The notes: a model not told the origin generated them from the letters alone. A stretch of 64,000 bases of DNA from Oidiodendron maius Zn (GCA_000827325.1 KN832870.1:2852001-2916000); one strand, 5' to 3'; shown: positions 47,256 through 60,259, counted from the first letter of the stretch. A program made the numbers and translations.

Positions 47256-47567
47256 TCAAAATTGCCACAGCTCCGTTCCTAGTCCAGCGGCTACGGCTGT
47301 GCCGAAAGCCATCATGACTGTTCCTGTACCCAGTGAATTCGCATCGTTGTGAACAGCACCTCCACCACCAGCGGGTATGGGTTTGCCAGATGTGGTTCCA
47401 GAGTCTCCATCTCCACTATCCCCGCCACCATGTCCCCCGCCTCCCCCATCTCCGCCGCCGTGTCCTCCGCCCCCCTCACGCCCAACGATCGTGGCACTGG
47501 CCGGCCTGGCTGCGGCTACTGAAGTCAAGAGGGCGAGGAGCATGAAATTTAGTTTGTAGATTCTCAT
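47256..47567 (-). CDS. Small secreted glycine/histidine-rich protein
   Basis: The single-exon frame encodes 103 residues. MRIYKLNFMLLALLTSVAAA is a clear signal peptide. It is followed by a Gly-rich block built from GGGHGGGD-like units with regularly spaced His and Asp. The C-terminus has a mildly hydrophobic run (GTVMMAFGTAVAAGLG) that could be a weak GPI signal. A CTATTTAAG TATA-like word lies about 145 bp upstream of the start on the same strand (near 47,710). Possible roles are a wall structural or metal-binding peptide, but none is shown. It is convergent and nearly abutting with the hybrid zinc-finger gene. Confidence 0.75.
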   Translation of the reverse strand: MRIYKLNFMLLALLTSVAAARPASATIVGREGGGGHGGGDGGGGGHGGGDSGDGDSGTTSGKPIPAGGGGAVHNDANSLGTGTVMMAFGTAVAAGLGTELWQF

Positions 47568-48963
47568 CTTGTAGCTGATAATATGTTAGAAGCTTTGGTG
47601 TTAAGTTCGGGGCAGATGAGACTGTTGATATTTGAGTCTGTAGGAGTGTTTGTTCTTAAGAGATGAGGTATGCAAGTGCTTAGAGGTAGCGAGCGGTACT
47701 GTTGGCTCTTAAATAGAGCGAAGTGGGTGAATTGACCTTATGGGAGGTCATGAATCATTCGCAAGGTTGAATAAAGAGCATATGTTTCTCTTGGAGACAA
47801 GTGTTTGTGAATATTGATATGATGGTTCCTCTTATTCAATGCTGTCTTGTCCTAGCCGTATATCTTATAGGCAGGCATAAAGACTTTTCTGTCACCACCT
47901 ACATAATGTAGATGGTATGCTGCAAACAGAGATGTATGGATACTGAGAGAGACGAAAGAAATCGCACTTTTATCGCCGACTCTACAAGATGAGTGGAACA
48001 AGGATTTGAAAGAGGCAAAACGTGTACAATCTGGGGTTACGATCGAGTTCTCCAACATTATTTTGATTGTAAGCAGAGCAGAGTCCCTGTGCCTCAAACA
48101 CCACAATTTTCGGATTGTTGATGTCGAAACACTCTCAGTGGGACACAGATTATTGGGTTGCTTGCAACCGGCGGGGCCTGGGCGGTATATCCAGGAGGCC
48201 TCATCAGAATAGATCTAAGCATTTCTTGGCCATGGGGCTAGTGCAACACAAACAGCAAATCAAGACAGGGCTACTAAGACATGCTGAATCTCGCCGGCGT
48301 GTCCGTGCATTAATTGCTATCAAGCCTCCAAGTAATCACCATGTCGATTGACGGCGGTGGGGAATGTCGGTGTGGAGGGAAATCCAAGCCGTTTTCTTTT
48401 GCGTCCGGCCCCAAATAGTTACGGTGAGGAAAGACACAGATGGCCAGAAGGTGACGCAGGGGGATTGGAACAGGTCAAATCGCAAACACTTTGCCTCTCG
48501 CTTTCCCTTTCTCTTTCACCAGTCAAGTTGCTTAGAGCTCCCCCTGTGCTGTGCCTTGCTTTACCCCGCCAAGCAGGGATAGTTTATGACCAGAAACGCG
48601 AAAGATACGAACCCAGAAAATACGGATGCGTCGTGCGAAGGATGGCCACGAGAAAGGATTGGATTGGATCCTGGTTTACTCTACATATGCCACTCGGACT
48701 AGATAACGGCTGTCTTATTCATTGCTCATTTAGGGCGGGATCTTCTGTAGCCCCTAGGGTTGTTCCCGACGCACTTGTATCACACCTCCAGACCCAGAAA
48801 AGGGGCGCAAACAAAAAGTAGCTCACCCCCCGACCCCTAGCAAAATCCGCGACCGCGACATCCAAATCTACTATTCTACCAGCTCAACGCGGTATTCCAC
48901 ACCCATAGAGTGCTAATACCCATAATTAACTGCTCGAGGTGTCAATATGACTATCAGCCAAAG
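47568..48963. other. Intergenic region
   Basis: Contains the promoter side of both the glycine-rich gene (-) and the double-CCCH gene (+). The frame open at 48,348-48,821 (+) includes a CT-repeat-derived LSLSLSLS run and lacks domain character, so I do not call it. No RNA gene was seen. Confidence 0.5.
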
Positions 48964-51230
48964 ATGGAGCTGTCAGGAAACGCTAAACGGGCTTTGGAGG
49001 TCGTAGAAAGGGTACGCTATCCCCGTCTCCCCGCGTCGCGTTCTAACTCCTTGCATTATGCTGATATCTCAATGCTAGAACCTAAGCATATTATACGGAG
49101 CCGACTACTTCACCAATGAAGAGTGGGTTAAAATTGACAGCTTGCTCCACAAGGGGAGATATGTGCTCTCAGACGGCCCGCCGAGGAATATTCTCGAAGA
49201 GCCGCTGATGACTTTTGAGGAGACCAAAGACGACCAAAACGACGTCGTGGAGATACCACAAGAGGACTCCTTATGCCAGACTAAGTCGGATTCTATTGTC
49301 ATCTCGGAGGAAACGGTATCGTCGCATCCTTCTGAACATGGAGATTCTATTCCGTCTCCGGAAAACAGTAGTGAGACGCCCATCGAGACGTCCGACGAAG
49401 ATGTGTTGCCGCAGCCCCAACCCACTGCTGATCCAACAGCTTGTGAGCCCGAGACGTCAAATACGACCGTGCAGGTCACATCACAGCCGGTTGAAGCAGA
49501 GCCCAGGCCGGCGACCAATAACCGCCTCCCCTCTGGCTGTACGCAAGAGCAGCTCGACGAAATTAGGGCTTTCAATGCTTCATTGACCAAAGCAGGTCAC
49601 AAGTCACGCCCCAAGTATGAACCAATCGTGGAGCATTCTCCATCCGAATGGATCGAAGATTATAACGAGCCATCTAGGGGAGATCAATCGTATCCATCCC
49701 CACCTCCAACTGAGCGAGAAGCCCGCATAAACACATGGGCCGACGGAGTTGCTAAACTACCTGCCTCTCCCAATATTGAGTCTCACACCCCAAGCCGTTT
49801 GACTCCCAAGGCCCCTGCTGTCGAAATTCTGGCCGAACAATTCATAAAAGCTCATGGCCGCCAGCCCAAGTCCCTGAATGACTTCTATCAACCCAACAAC
49901 CCCAACCATCACCCTAGGCGACCAGGTTCTGGGGCGTCTATGAAGACTACCAAGACCTCTTCATCAATCAGAACTGCGGCGCAGTCCGTTATCGGCCAAC
50001 TCATGGACGGAAATGCTCCACCTTCAAACTCGGGCATTGTAACTGGCAAGGTTTATGTTGCCCAAACCAGTGCCCCACAAAAGGGCATTCGGATTGAGAT
50101 TCGGGCGGGGGACCATATCAAAGTCATAAAGTTCGTATCCGGTATGATGTATATTGGCGAAAATCTACGCAGCCGTGAGCGCGGCCAATTCCCTGAGTCA
50201 ATTTTTAGGAGAGATCCGCCTACATCCCGTCAGAGTGCGATGGCTGAGAGGACTCTGCCATCATTCCAACGTGGATTGGATCAAGTTGAAAATGTCAACG
50301 CTGCAGAATGGGACGATGTATCGTCGATTAAACGTCCCGAGACTGCTGGTCCAACCTCCCGACCCTATCTTGCTGGTGGATTAGCGGTATCGAGATTCTC
50401 TACCACCGCAGATAGAGCTCCAGCCAGGCAGAGCATACATGCTCAAAAAGGTGACATCGCCTCTGATATGGCAGGGCAGATAGGGAAGATCATCAACGAC
50501 AAGTTTGAGGAAATCCTCAAATCTCGTGGAGTAGCGCCAGCCCCAGCGCCCCATACTTCTTCTAGGCCGGAGCCGAAAGGCGTGCAATCCGTGGAGCCCA
50601 AAACAGAAACCTGCTGGTAAGTCCAACTCTGATCTGCAGCTGGTCAATGTCTCACCGACTAGGTACTGGTCTGTCAAAAATAACTGTCGCTTCCCGGCCG
50701 ATGAGTGTCGCGACCTACACGCCTTCATCCCAAACAGGACCAGCGAGCCCACCAATCTGCGCCAAGGCAAGCCTACCTGGGGTGCGCTTGCGGACTCTCT
50801 CCCCTCCCCTTCCTCCACCGCGCCGTCCAACGTAGGCGTCATAGGCGATGGGTTGAAGGCGAGATCCAAGACATGCTACTATTGGGCCATAAGTAAGAGC
50901 TGCACCAATTCTGCAAACGCCTGCAAGTACCTGCACGAGTACAGCCCCTTGGGAGTTGCCCCGAAGCCTGGCTCAAAACCTCCGTCGACGTGGAGGCGCG
51001 AGTGGAGGGCCTTGCAAGACCAAGAACAAAAGGAAGAAGTGGAACGGCCGCAAGAGAGTGAACTGGTCTTGGAAGAGGTCGACCAAAGCGAGGTCGACGG
51101 CTGGGGTCAGCCCATCCAGAAACCCTCTGAGAGCACCTGGGGCGGGGGCGTCTGGGGCGACGATAAGTATAAGCCTCCCCAGGTTAAAGCTCTGGAAGAC
51201 CTAGTGGCGCAGCAGGCTGTCGGTTGGTAA
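48964..51230 (+). CDS. Double CCCH zinc-finger protein with SH3-like segment
   Basis: Three exons, 48964-49011, 49079-50616 and 50663-51230, encode 717 residues. The N-terminus is short and helical (LSGNAKRALEVVER). An acidic disordered region of about 300 residues follows. A β-rich segment at about 335-375 (TGKVYVAQTSAPQKGIRIEI to RGQFPESIF) resembles an SH3 barrel ending. Two CCCH fingers with identical C-x8-C-x6-C-x3-H spacing come next: Cys528-Cys537-Cys544-His548, where intron 2 cuts just after Cys528, and Cys600-Cys609-Cys616-His620. Such fingers usually bind RNA. The tail is Trp/Glu-rich (STWGGGVWGDDKYKPPQVKA). I know of no named orthologue. An RNA- or chromatin-linked role is an inference. 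Confidence 0.85.
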
Positions 51231-51758
51231 GAAGATGGGTCGCAAGTACGGGCCTGGAGAGGAAATTTCTATAAGACAGTTGATCGATTTATGTCGGGTT
51301 TAAGGAGGCGATCAGAATGCAGCAATATCACGAGAAGTCGCGACTTCCCCCTCAAGGCTTACTTAGAATAAACTTACGTCGGAAGCAGACTTGAGGGGTA
51401 TAACTTCTAAAACGTAGTGCGTGGTTTAAACCGGAAATAATTAACTTACCTATGGGATTATTTCACATATTTTTAGGGTCTAGTATTTAACCAATTCAGG
51501 GGTATCTTATTGAGGGTTCAGGTCGTATATTTAAGGGGGCTATAAATTATTTATATATACATGCATATATATAAATAGAATAAAGGTGTTTACTTATATA
51601 AATCTTGCCTTGAAACACGTGAAGAGGTCCAAAGTTAGTAATTTATGTACGCTCTGATATCCATCTAACAGCAATGCCGATGGAATGCAACTTACGATGC
51701 TGTGATACATTATATTTTTACATATCCAAATACCAAGAAGTTTATAAAAATCTTTTAC
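51231..51758. other. 3' region between convergent genes
   Basis: AT-rich DNA between the CCCH gene and ATG29. A CCCCTCAAG...CTTGAGGGG inverted repeat (9-bp arms, about 33-bp spacer) lies at about 51,349-51,399. TATATATA-rich sequence follows near 51,550-51,580, a candidate for poly(A) signals of both genes. Confidence 0.5.
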
Positions 51759-53136
51759 TTAGAGATACCGGCTCCTAAGAGCCTGACTGATCGAGCTCAT
51801 CCTGCTTGCCATACCGCCGGCTCGCATATTACTCGCCAGAGCCTCCTCCAAGGCACTTTGAGTGACCGACGCATCTGCCGTAGCCTGATTAGCATCACAA
51901 TTCTGTTGGAGACAGCAAAAGAGTCACATCATTATGGATATGCGACGAGAAGGAGACCTACCATCCAAATCACTGAAACTACTCCCCATACTCGGTGTCC
52001 CGTCGCTGCTCTCCTTACGTCCAGATAGCTCGGCCGTCCGCTTCGGACTCAACGGTCCAGGCGTACTTCGCCTCTGTCCTGTTGTCTCTCGAGTTATTAC
52101 CGGGTTCATCGAGCTGGTGCTCGAATCACTCGTCTGGCTGATGTCCCCTTTGCCTCGAGTGGACTTGCGAGTGGCACTCTTCGGGTCGTCACGGAGGGTC
52201 GCTGAAGGATCATTGTTAGCTAGGGGCATGAAGGCAGGCTCATCGTCATCCTCGTCATCGTCGTCTGAGAGGTTACGCTTATCTCTGTGAGGTGCAAATT
52301 GCGGGGGCCTGCGAGAGAAGCGAGTCGGGATGGCAGGTGAGGGAGAGGCTGAGGAGCCGGAGTTGGAAGATGGGGAGGATGGTGGTGAGGATTGAACTGA
52401 GGCTCGTTGTGTTTGCTGCATGTCCATCTGTGATGGAGTACGGGTATTGGGGCTCTGTTGTTGAGGGATAGCAACTGAGGAGAGTGGCGAGTGCATGGCC
52501 GTACGGCCTGCTATGCCGGGATAGAGTTCTTTCGGTATGGGCGAATCTCGGCGTATGGAAAGGGAGGAGGGCGGCCGCGGACCTACTGGGTTGGCTTTGT
52601 CAGGTATAGCACCTATATGTCGGGCATTTTCTTGCTTACGACCGCCACCAGATCCTGTTCTTTTCATCATATCTCCGCCGCTCAACTCTGCTGTTGCCCC
52701 GGGCACAGGGGATGCCGAGAGGGGTTTTGACACTCCAACTTTCATTATCTGTTCGCGGACTTGCAGGAGTTGATTCTCATATAGCCATGCAGCTTGTTGA
52801 AGGAGAAAGGGCAGAGAGACGTTGAATTTCGTTGCACTGATTCTGTTAGCATCTCATGGAGCCTAAACCGGACGTACTAACAGATCATTCCCTATAATTT
52901 CGTTAGCTGGCTAGATTTTGACGAACTGGAAACATACAGTTTATGTCAGATGTTTTTGGGGGTTTGGAGAGTATCTTCCATAGCGCCTTATCCTTCGTAG
53001 CATCCCATTCCACCTAACGTAGCTGGTCAGCCTTGCTCGTTTTAAGGAGGAATTATCTCACAGGAGGAGGGTCGACAAAGTCTCCTCGAGGAAATGGAAG
53101 CCTGACCAAGACCGTATATGATGGGTCTGCCGACAT
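51759..53136 (-). CDS. ATG29: Autophagy protein Atg29, with a 10-nt microexon
   Basis: Part of the Atg17-Atg29-Atg31 scaffold that organises the phagophore assembly site. Five exons, 53136-53062, 53013-52938, 52891-52882, 52842-51962 and 51874-51759, give 385 residues. The conserved N-terminal domain is clear: YTVLVRLPFPRGDFVDPPPV, EWDATKDKALWKILSKPPKT, then SDINWNDLISATKFNVSLPF and LLQQAAWLYENQLLQVREQ. Residues W-N-D-L of that block come from a 10-nt exon bounded by TATAG and GTTAGT. Skipping it would break the frame. The long C-terminal part is Ser/Pro-rich and disordered, with an acidic DDDDEDDDE run. The last exon ends ALRSRYL, after SVTQSALEEAL. The length suits filamentous-fungal Atg29, which is longer than yeast's. 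Divergent to HEM15. Confidence 0.93.
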
Positions 53137-53487
53137 GGTTGTTGTGCCGATGAGAATGAGGATATATTCCTCAATGCGAAGACGAGACGTCAAAGACCGA
53201 TGATTGCCTCACATGTCTTTATCGGAGCTCCCTCAGTTAAGATAAGGCTTGGATGACATGAGCGGATCTCTGCACGTGACCCCAATCCTGCAAATCAAAA
53301 CATGTCAATTGGCCTCGGGAAGTGGCTGGCCCGCGCTGGACAGTCAGCTTTTCTAGGACCACCGTCGAAGACCCGCAACGATTTCGGAGGCGACGGGCAG
53401 TATAAATAACTTGATGACAAGAATTTTGTACTCGTCGAGGAAATAATTTCCTTGACTCACAATTGATTGTGACCACATCGATTTACA
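53137..53487. promoter_or_regulatory. Divergent promoter region ATG29/HEM15
   Basis: Only 351 bp lie between the two start codons. Both genes must take their promoters from this stretch. No TATA box is obvious. Confidence 0.6.
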
Positions 53488-54898
<1,411 letters not shown>

Positions 54899-55466
54899 GT
54901 TTGTCCCAACATTGTCGGCGCGGGGTTCAGTGGATGGGGGCGTAAAGAAGCCAGTCGAGGGCATATAATCTGCTATCCCACACCGGGATTAGAGCAAGTG
55001 TAAGACTAGAACCAAAAGCCAATCTTCTCCAGAGATTTGGCCATTGCAAAATAAGAGTAGCGGGCGCAGAAATGTAAATAAAGTCGGGGGATCTATTCCC
55101 TCCTCCACGATGATCAAGCCACTATCTCGATATGTCAGCAGTACAGAGCACCAGGGGAGCGCGTCGAATTCGCACCTGCCAAAGTGAGCCGCGTGGTCGG
55201 AGAACGGAGCTCGGGATGTGCTGGCGGCCGGCCAAGGTACATGCACACTACGTAACTCGTCGCCTGGAATCGAGATAATGCACCCCCCATTTCTCCAGAC
55301 TAGCCCATTGCCTTTTGGTTGTACAGCCATCTTTGCTCTACCATGCTGGTGATTGCCCTGCGAACCCCCTTACAAGAAGATCTGGCCGCTGAACAGTGGA
55401 TTCGCCTGCGACGGGCATCGATGTTACAAGAGCCAGGGACAGCGATATCATCCCGTCAACAGCAAC
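54899..55466. other. Intergenic region HEM15 to MFS transporter
   Basis: Contains the HEM15 3' UTR and the transporter promoter. An in-frame ATG at 55,353 could extend the transporter by 38 residues of non-conserved look. No separate gene was seen. Confidence 0.5.
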
Positions 55467-57380
55467 ATGGATGCGCAGCCAGCTGAGCGCGGCGATAGCC
55501 AGGCGGGACAATATCGGACCCAGGAAGAGGCGTCGAGGAAGCCTACAGGAGCTCTCAATAGAGCCGATGACGAGGGCGCTCCGTTGCTGGACAATGGAGC
55601 TGGTTTCTCCCGAGGCGGTCCGGATGCGAATAGCGAGCACGGGTGGGAGGGTGCTGCCGATTTCATAGGATTGAGCTGGTGGAAGACGCCGTCTGTATGT
55701 TGTCGACTTTAGAGTCCCTTCTCTTCTGCCGCTGTCTCAATTGTTCCATCCTGCTAATGCACATAGATATTATGGCTACTCCCTCCATTCTTCCTGTTTT
55801 CCACGGCTGTTGGCGGCCTCGTTGTACCAAAGCTCAACCTTATCCTCGCTTTAGTCTGCAGAAGATATCTTAACGAACAGTCTGCTGCTGACCCGTCTCT
55901 CATTTTCGCGCCAGTTCTGCTTGGTGAGGAAAATCCGCAGTGTCAAAAAATACCAGAGGTGCAGTCGTTGGCGACGGATTTCAATCTATACCTCACGATC
56001 ATTGCCGGGACTCTGAGCGCAGTCACAACTCCCAAGCTTGGTGCGCTATCTGATCGGTACGGCCGCAAAAGACTCCTTGTTATAAGCAGTCTCGGGCTCT
56101 TCATCTCAGAGATAGTTACCATCCTGGCATTTAAATACCCCGACGCCATAAGCTACAAGTGGCTTCTGGGTGGGGCAGTCTTCGACGGTATATGTGGCTC
56201 GTTTACATGCAGCATGGCACTCACATATGCTTACGCATCTGATGTTACCCCGCCACCAAAGAGGGCAGTGTCGTTTGGATACTTCCATGCTTGTCTCTTC
56301 TCGGGCATCGCATTAGGACCGCTGATTGCAGCACTCCTCATCAAACTCACCGGGTCTCTCATTACTATCTTCTATGCTACGCTCGGCATTCACGCGTTCT
56401 TTATATCCTTCATCTTTCTGGTCGTCCCAGAATCGCTGTCCAAGAAGCGGCAGTCAGAAGCACAGGATAAATACGCGGCCGAAAACGACGCTGCCTCTTG
56501 GGATGGCTATACGTGGCTATGGGCTCTCAAACAGAGTAATATCCTGGAGCCGCTCAAAATTCTCTGGCCCACAGGATCTGGTTCATCCGGCCACCTCCGC
56601 GCAAACCTTATTCTTTTGTCTGCAGTCGATACAACTGTATTTGGCGTTGCGATGGGCGGGATAACTGTCATCGTTTACTATACTGGCTTCCAATTCGGGT
56701 GGGATACAGCAACAACAAGTGAATTCGTGTCGGCCGTGAACATTTGCCGAGTTACCGTTCTGTTGATCTTCCTTCCCCTATTAAACCACCTGGTTCGTCT
56801 CAGACGAGCCAGAAAGCAGCTCCGAGAATTTGGATTCATCTTGCCTGAACGTAATTCTGGATCAGACATCCTCGATCTTTATGTCATACGCGGCGCCATC
56901 TTCCTAGAAATAATAGGGTATGGAGGCTACTCTGCAGCCCACACTGGTGCATTGTTCGTGGCATCAGGTGCCGTTGCTGCTCTTGGAGGTATCGGAAGCC
57001 CGATTCTACAGAGTGCACTGACGAAACATGTCTCGCGGGATAAGGTTGGTCAATTATTAGGCGCCACTGGATTGTTACATGCCTTGGCCAGGATAATTTG
57101 TCCTACGATCTTTAATCTGCTTTATTCCGCGACGGTTGGGACGCTCCCGCAGACCGTATTTGTGGCTTTGACTTGCTGCTTCTGCCTTGCGTTTCTGGCA
57201 AGTTGGTTTATCAGGCCGGATGGTACAGTCCCCTAACCCCTTTTCCACTTTCTTATTGCCGATTCTGACAATACACTAGTTATTGTGGAAGATGCCACTG
57301 AAACAACACCTCGTTCCGCGGGGCCCGACACCAGTGCCGAGGGAGAGATCCTCATCGATGAAGATGTTGTAGGATATTAG
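55467..57380 (+). CDS. MFS transporter (DHA1/TetA-like)
   Basis: A plasma or vacuolar membrane secondary transporter with about 12 predicted helices. Three exons, 55467-55694, 55767-57222 and 57280-57380, encode 594 residues. A hydrophilic N-terminus of about 75 residues precedes helix 1, whose start (ILWLLPPFFLFSTAVGGLVV) is created by splice 1. The MFS loop 2-3 motif A is GALSDRYGRKRLLVISSLGL. Other visible helices include IALGPLIAALLIKLTG, GITVIVYYTGFQFGW and GALFVASGAVAALGGIGSPI. A central loop holds charged residues (LRRARKQLREFGF). The short last exon gives an acidic tail ending DEDVVGY. Substrate unknown; drug, metal or metabolite export are options. It is next to HEM15, but no functional link is shown. 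Confidence 0.92.
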
Positions 57381-58580
57381 TATCATGTCACTTGTTCATT
57401 TGCATATAACTAGATCTGTATAGCCCTTTTGAGAGCTTATTGGAGATATCAACATCTCGAACTATATAGCATAAATGCACTTTCTTTGGGCATGGCATCT
57501 ATTCGGACTGTACAATAGATGCAATAGAGTAAGGCTCAGCATGTTGACAAATACCAATGGGAGAAGAATAGAAGCTTGACAATAGATTCTGAAGTCAAAG
57601 CCGTGCGGTCTCTATTACGGGAATAGGAACATCTATCCGGCTGAGACCTTTCCCTCTCGTCAACCCTAGCCAAATAAGTTTAGTATACGGGACCGAACAG
57701 CAACGCGATCTCTGCCCACATCGAATCCCTGAAGCAATCCTTAGGCTGGCAGTGGCTTGAGCCACCAACATGAAACTTGTTTTTAAGCGTAATACTGTCC
57801 GACCCGGACATTGTTAAGTAGCTCCCAGTCCTGTACGCGGCACAGCCGCGTCCTTAATACGCGCAAGCTTTGTGGCTGATCGACGCGCTTCGGTGTGATT
57901 GGCAGATCGTGGCTCGAAAGTTATTCTTGGCGCTCGGTAGCGGCCGACTGGCTGGGATTTGATTCCGCAAGGAGCCAGTATCGTGACTTCACATCACGTG
58001 AAATACTACCAGCAAAAAGAGACTCGCCTCTTGCGCCCTCATCCGTCACGAGCGTCAGCTAAGGATGAGGCTAACTTCTCTTCAGCCTCTTGACCCTCAT
58101 TGATCTAAGCTTCCTTCTAGCTTCCTGCTTGGCACAGCAACTCCATCTTAGATTCAGAGACCAATGGCCTGTCCTGGTCTTGGCTTCCCCGTAGACTTCT
58201 TCTTGGCTCTGCCCCGGACCTTGGCACCTTCTAACGTAAGACTATGGTTCTTCACGAAGCTCCCCTTGTGGCGCTTTCACAGAAGGATGAACATACTTCG
58301 ATGGTAGCGCAAGTCCGCAGTGTCCCACAGTCATGAAACAAAGTGGATAGATTGAAGGAAGCCGCATGAGTTCAAGATAGAACGAGGATTTCTTATCGTA
58401 TACCCCATTGAGCGGCTCTCTGCGAATATATATATCTGGTCTATATCCAGTTTGTTCTCATCATCAACATCATCAACATTTCCAGCAACATATTCTCATC
58501 TCCCTTCTCAAGCTCACACCCCGATTCCCTCTTCAAAAGCTTTCTTCCCTCTTTACTTAGCCCTTTTCACATATTTCATC
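57381..58580. other. Intergenic region with promoter of the repeat-protein gene
   Basis: No gene was seen in 1.2 kb. The right part is the promoter and leader of the secreted repeat protein. It carries a TATA element (listed separately) and pyrimidine-rich sequence. Confidence 0.55.
58427..58436 (+). promoter_or_regulatory. TATA box of the secreted repeat-protein gene
   Basis: ATATATATAT lies about 150 bp upstream of the start codon and is followed by a CT/CATCAT-rich leader. The spacing fits a strongly expressed TATA-type fungal promoter. Exact start sites are unknown. Confidence 0.5.
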
Positions 58581-59558
58581 ATGCGTTACTCAATTATCTT
58601 CCCAGTAGCCGTTTTGGCCGGATCCCGACTTGTAAGTGCCTGCCATTACTTCTCTCTGTCTTGCTAACGCACCTAGACCCTCGCCATTCCCACGCCTCAA
58701 GTTGCCAGTGGTGGCGACGTAAGCACAGTCGATCCATCTACCTCCCTTGCTGCTGGCAAAGAAGCTGTCCCACCGCAAGGTGGAGCAGTCTCACCTTCAT
58801 CCCCAGCTGGAGGCGCACAGAGTGTGAAGATTCCTGGTGGCAAGAAGCACCACGAAGGTAAACACCACAAAGGTGAACACAAAGGCAAGGGCAAGCATCA
58901 CAAAGAGAACCCAGCCAGCGGTGCTGTCACTGGCCCCGCACCGGCTACTGGTGCTATAGACGCTACCGCTGCCTCTCCTAACGCTCTAGCTGCCGCAGGC
59001 GCGGCTCCCCCGACTGATGTTGCCTCGAAGGCTGCCAGACGCAATGTTGAGATGCTCCAGAGCCAGCTGCGAGAAGGTGAAGAAGGGCGCCCAGAAGCGA
59101 AGGGCCTATCCCGAGGAGCACAGGAGCATGAGGGTGAACGTACAGGACAGTTCCGTGGTGCTGAGGGTCATTCCTTCGAGGGCGGAGAGCACGGCCGTGA
59201 GAGCCACTTCCGAGGTGCAGAGGAGCACGGCCGTGAGGGACACTTCCGAGGTGCAGAGGAGCATGGGCGTGAGGGTGAAGGCCGTTTCCGCGGCGCCCAA
59301 GAGCATCGTGAGGGTGAGGGACACTTCCGTGGCGCAGAGGAGCACGGCCGTGAGGGACATTTCCGAGGTGCGGAGGAGCATGGGCGTGAGGGTGAAGGCC
59401 GTTTCCGCGGCGCCCAAGAGCATCGTGAGGGTGAAGGACACTTCCGTGGCGCAGAGGAGCACGGCCGTGAGGGACACTTCCGAGGTGCAGAGGAGCAAGG
59501 GCGTGAGGGCCACTTCAGTGGTGCAGAGGAGCAGCGCCATGGTGAGGGCCGCTTCTAA
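58581..59558 (+). CDS. Secreted Arg/Glu/His/Gly tandem-repeat protein
   Basis: Two exons, 58581-58631 and 58677-59558, encode 310 residues. The signal peptide (MRYSIIFPVAVLAGSRL, then TLAIPTPQ) spans intron 1. Residues of about 75-110 hold a His/Lys-rich block (KKHHEGKHHKGEHKGKGKHH). An Ala-rich part follows, and the second half consists of units like FRGAEEHGREGH, with variants FRGAEEHGREGEGR and FRGAQEHREGEGH. At DNA level a 117-bp unit is repeated almost perfectly (59,226-59,342 and 59,343-59,459) with a third partial copy. No KR cleavage site separates the units. It has the look of a secreted structural, surface or effector-like repeat protein. Function unknown; length probably varies between strains. 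Confidence 0.82.
59226..59500. repeat. 117-bp tandem repeat inside the secreted-protein gene
   Basis: Two nearly identical 117-bp units start at 59,226 and 59,343, and a third partial copy starts at 59,460. Each codes for 39 residues, itself made of three 12-14-residue subunits. The high identity implies recent duplication or gene conversion. Confidence 0.85.
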
Positions 59559-60259
59559 GCTCAGTAGGTGGAAGAACCAAAACTCTCTCATACGCTTGTT
59601 GATTTTGTCTTTGCGTATTCAGCGTTCTGAACTTGGAAAAGGGCATTCTGGGGTTTCATTTCAAGGCGTTTGGCGCTTGTAAGCTTGAACGCGATGATGT
59701 TCGCACAAAAAGGACAAAAAGCATCTGTTTTATAGAATTCTAGGTCTAGGAAAAAGATCACCAATGAGCAAAAGTACTTTAAAACAAATTCTTTTTTGCT
59801 ATCAGAAATTTGCAATGTGAATAAAAAGCCCAACTCAGCACCTTTTCCCGCTCGGTACAAATCAAAACAACCATAGGGACAAGTTGAGTCTTAGACTAAG
59901 ATTGCCAGGCTTGCCTACTATTATATACGTTAGCAAATATCCCAGACCATAGAAGCCTAAGGACCGAGGTTTGCTACGTTTGTAAGGTAATGCCATTAGG
60001 AGAAGCAGCAGTTTAAGAATCTAATATATATATGTACCTACAACATTAAGTAGAAGGAACGCAACAGCCGACTACCTTATTTTACCAAGTCAACTGATTA
60101 CAACCAGAGTATAAGAAGAGATAAAGCATATGCTTAGTAATTTATATACGATATATTCTAAACCTTGAATATATATGTTAATAATCCTTCAAGAGAAGTT
60201 TGTCTCTGATGATGGGTGGCGCTTTTTATCCAACCAAATCCTTCCAGCCAAATTTGATT
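59559..60259. other. AT-rich intergenic region
   Basis: About 700 bp between convergent genes, AT-rich with TATATA runs near 60,025 and 60,170. An antisense frame at 59,588-59,860 has no domain or partner exon. No gene was called. Confidence 0.5.

Noticed and set aside
48348-48821. 157-residue + frame upstream of the CCCH gene
   Set aside because: Contains a CT-repeat-derived LSLSLSLS run and lacks protein-family features; more likely promoter DNA.
59106-59591. 161-residue antisense frame and a 221-residue alternative + frame through the 117-bp repeats
   Set aside because: Repeat units are a multiple of three and rich in G/C, so all frames stay open. Only the frame with signal peptide and intron is supported.
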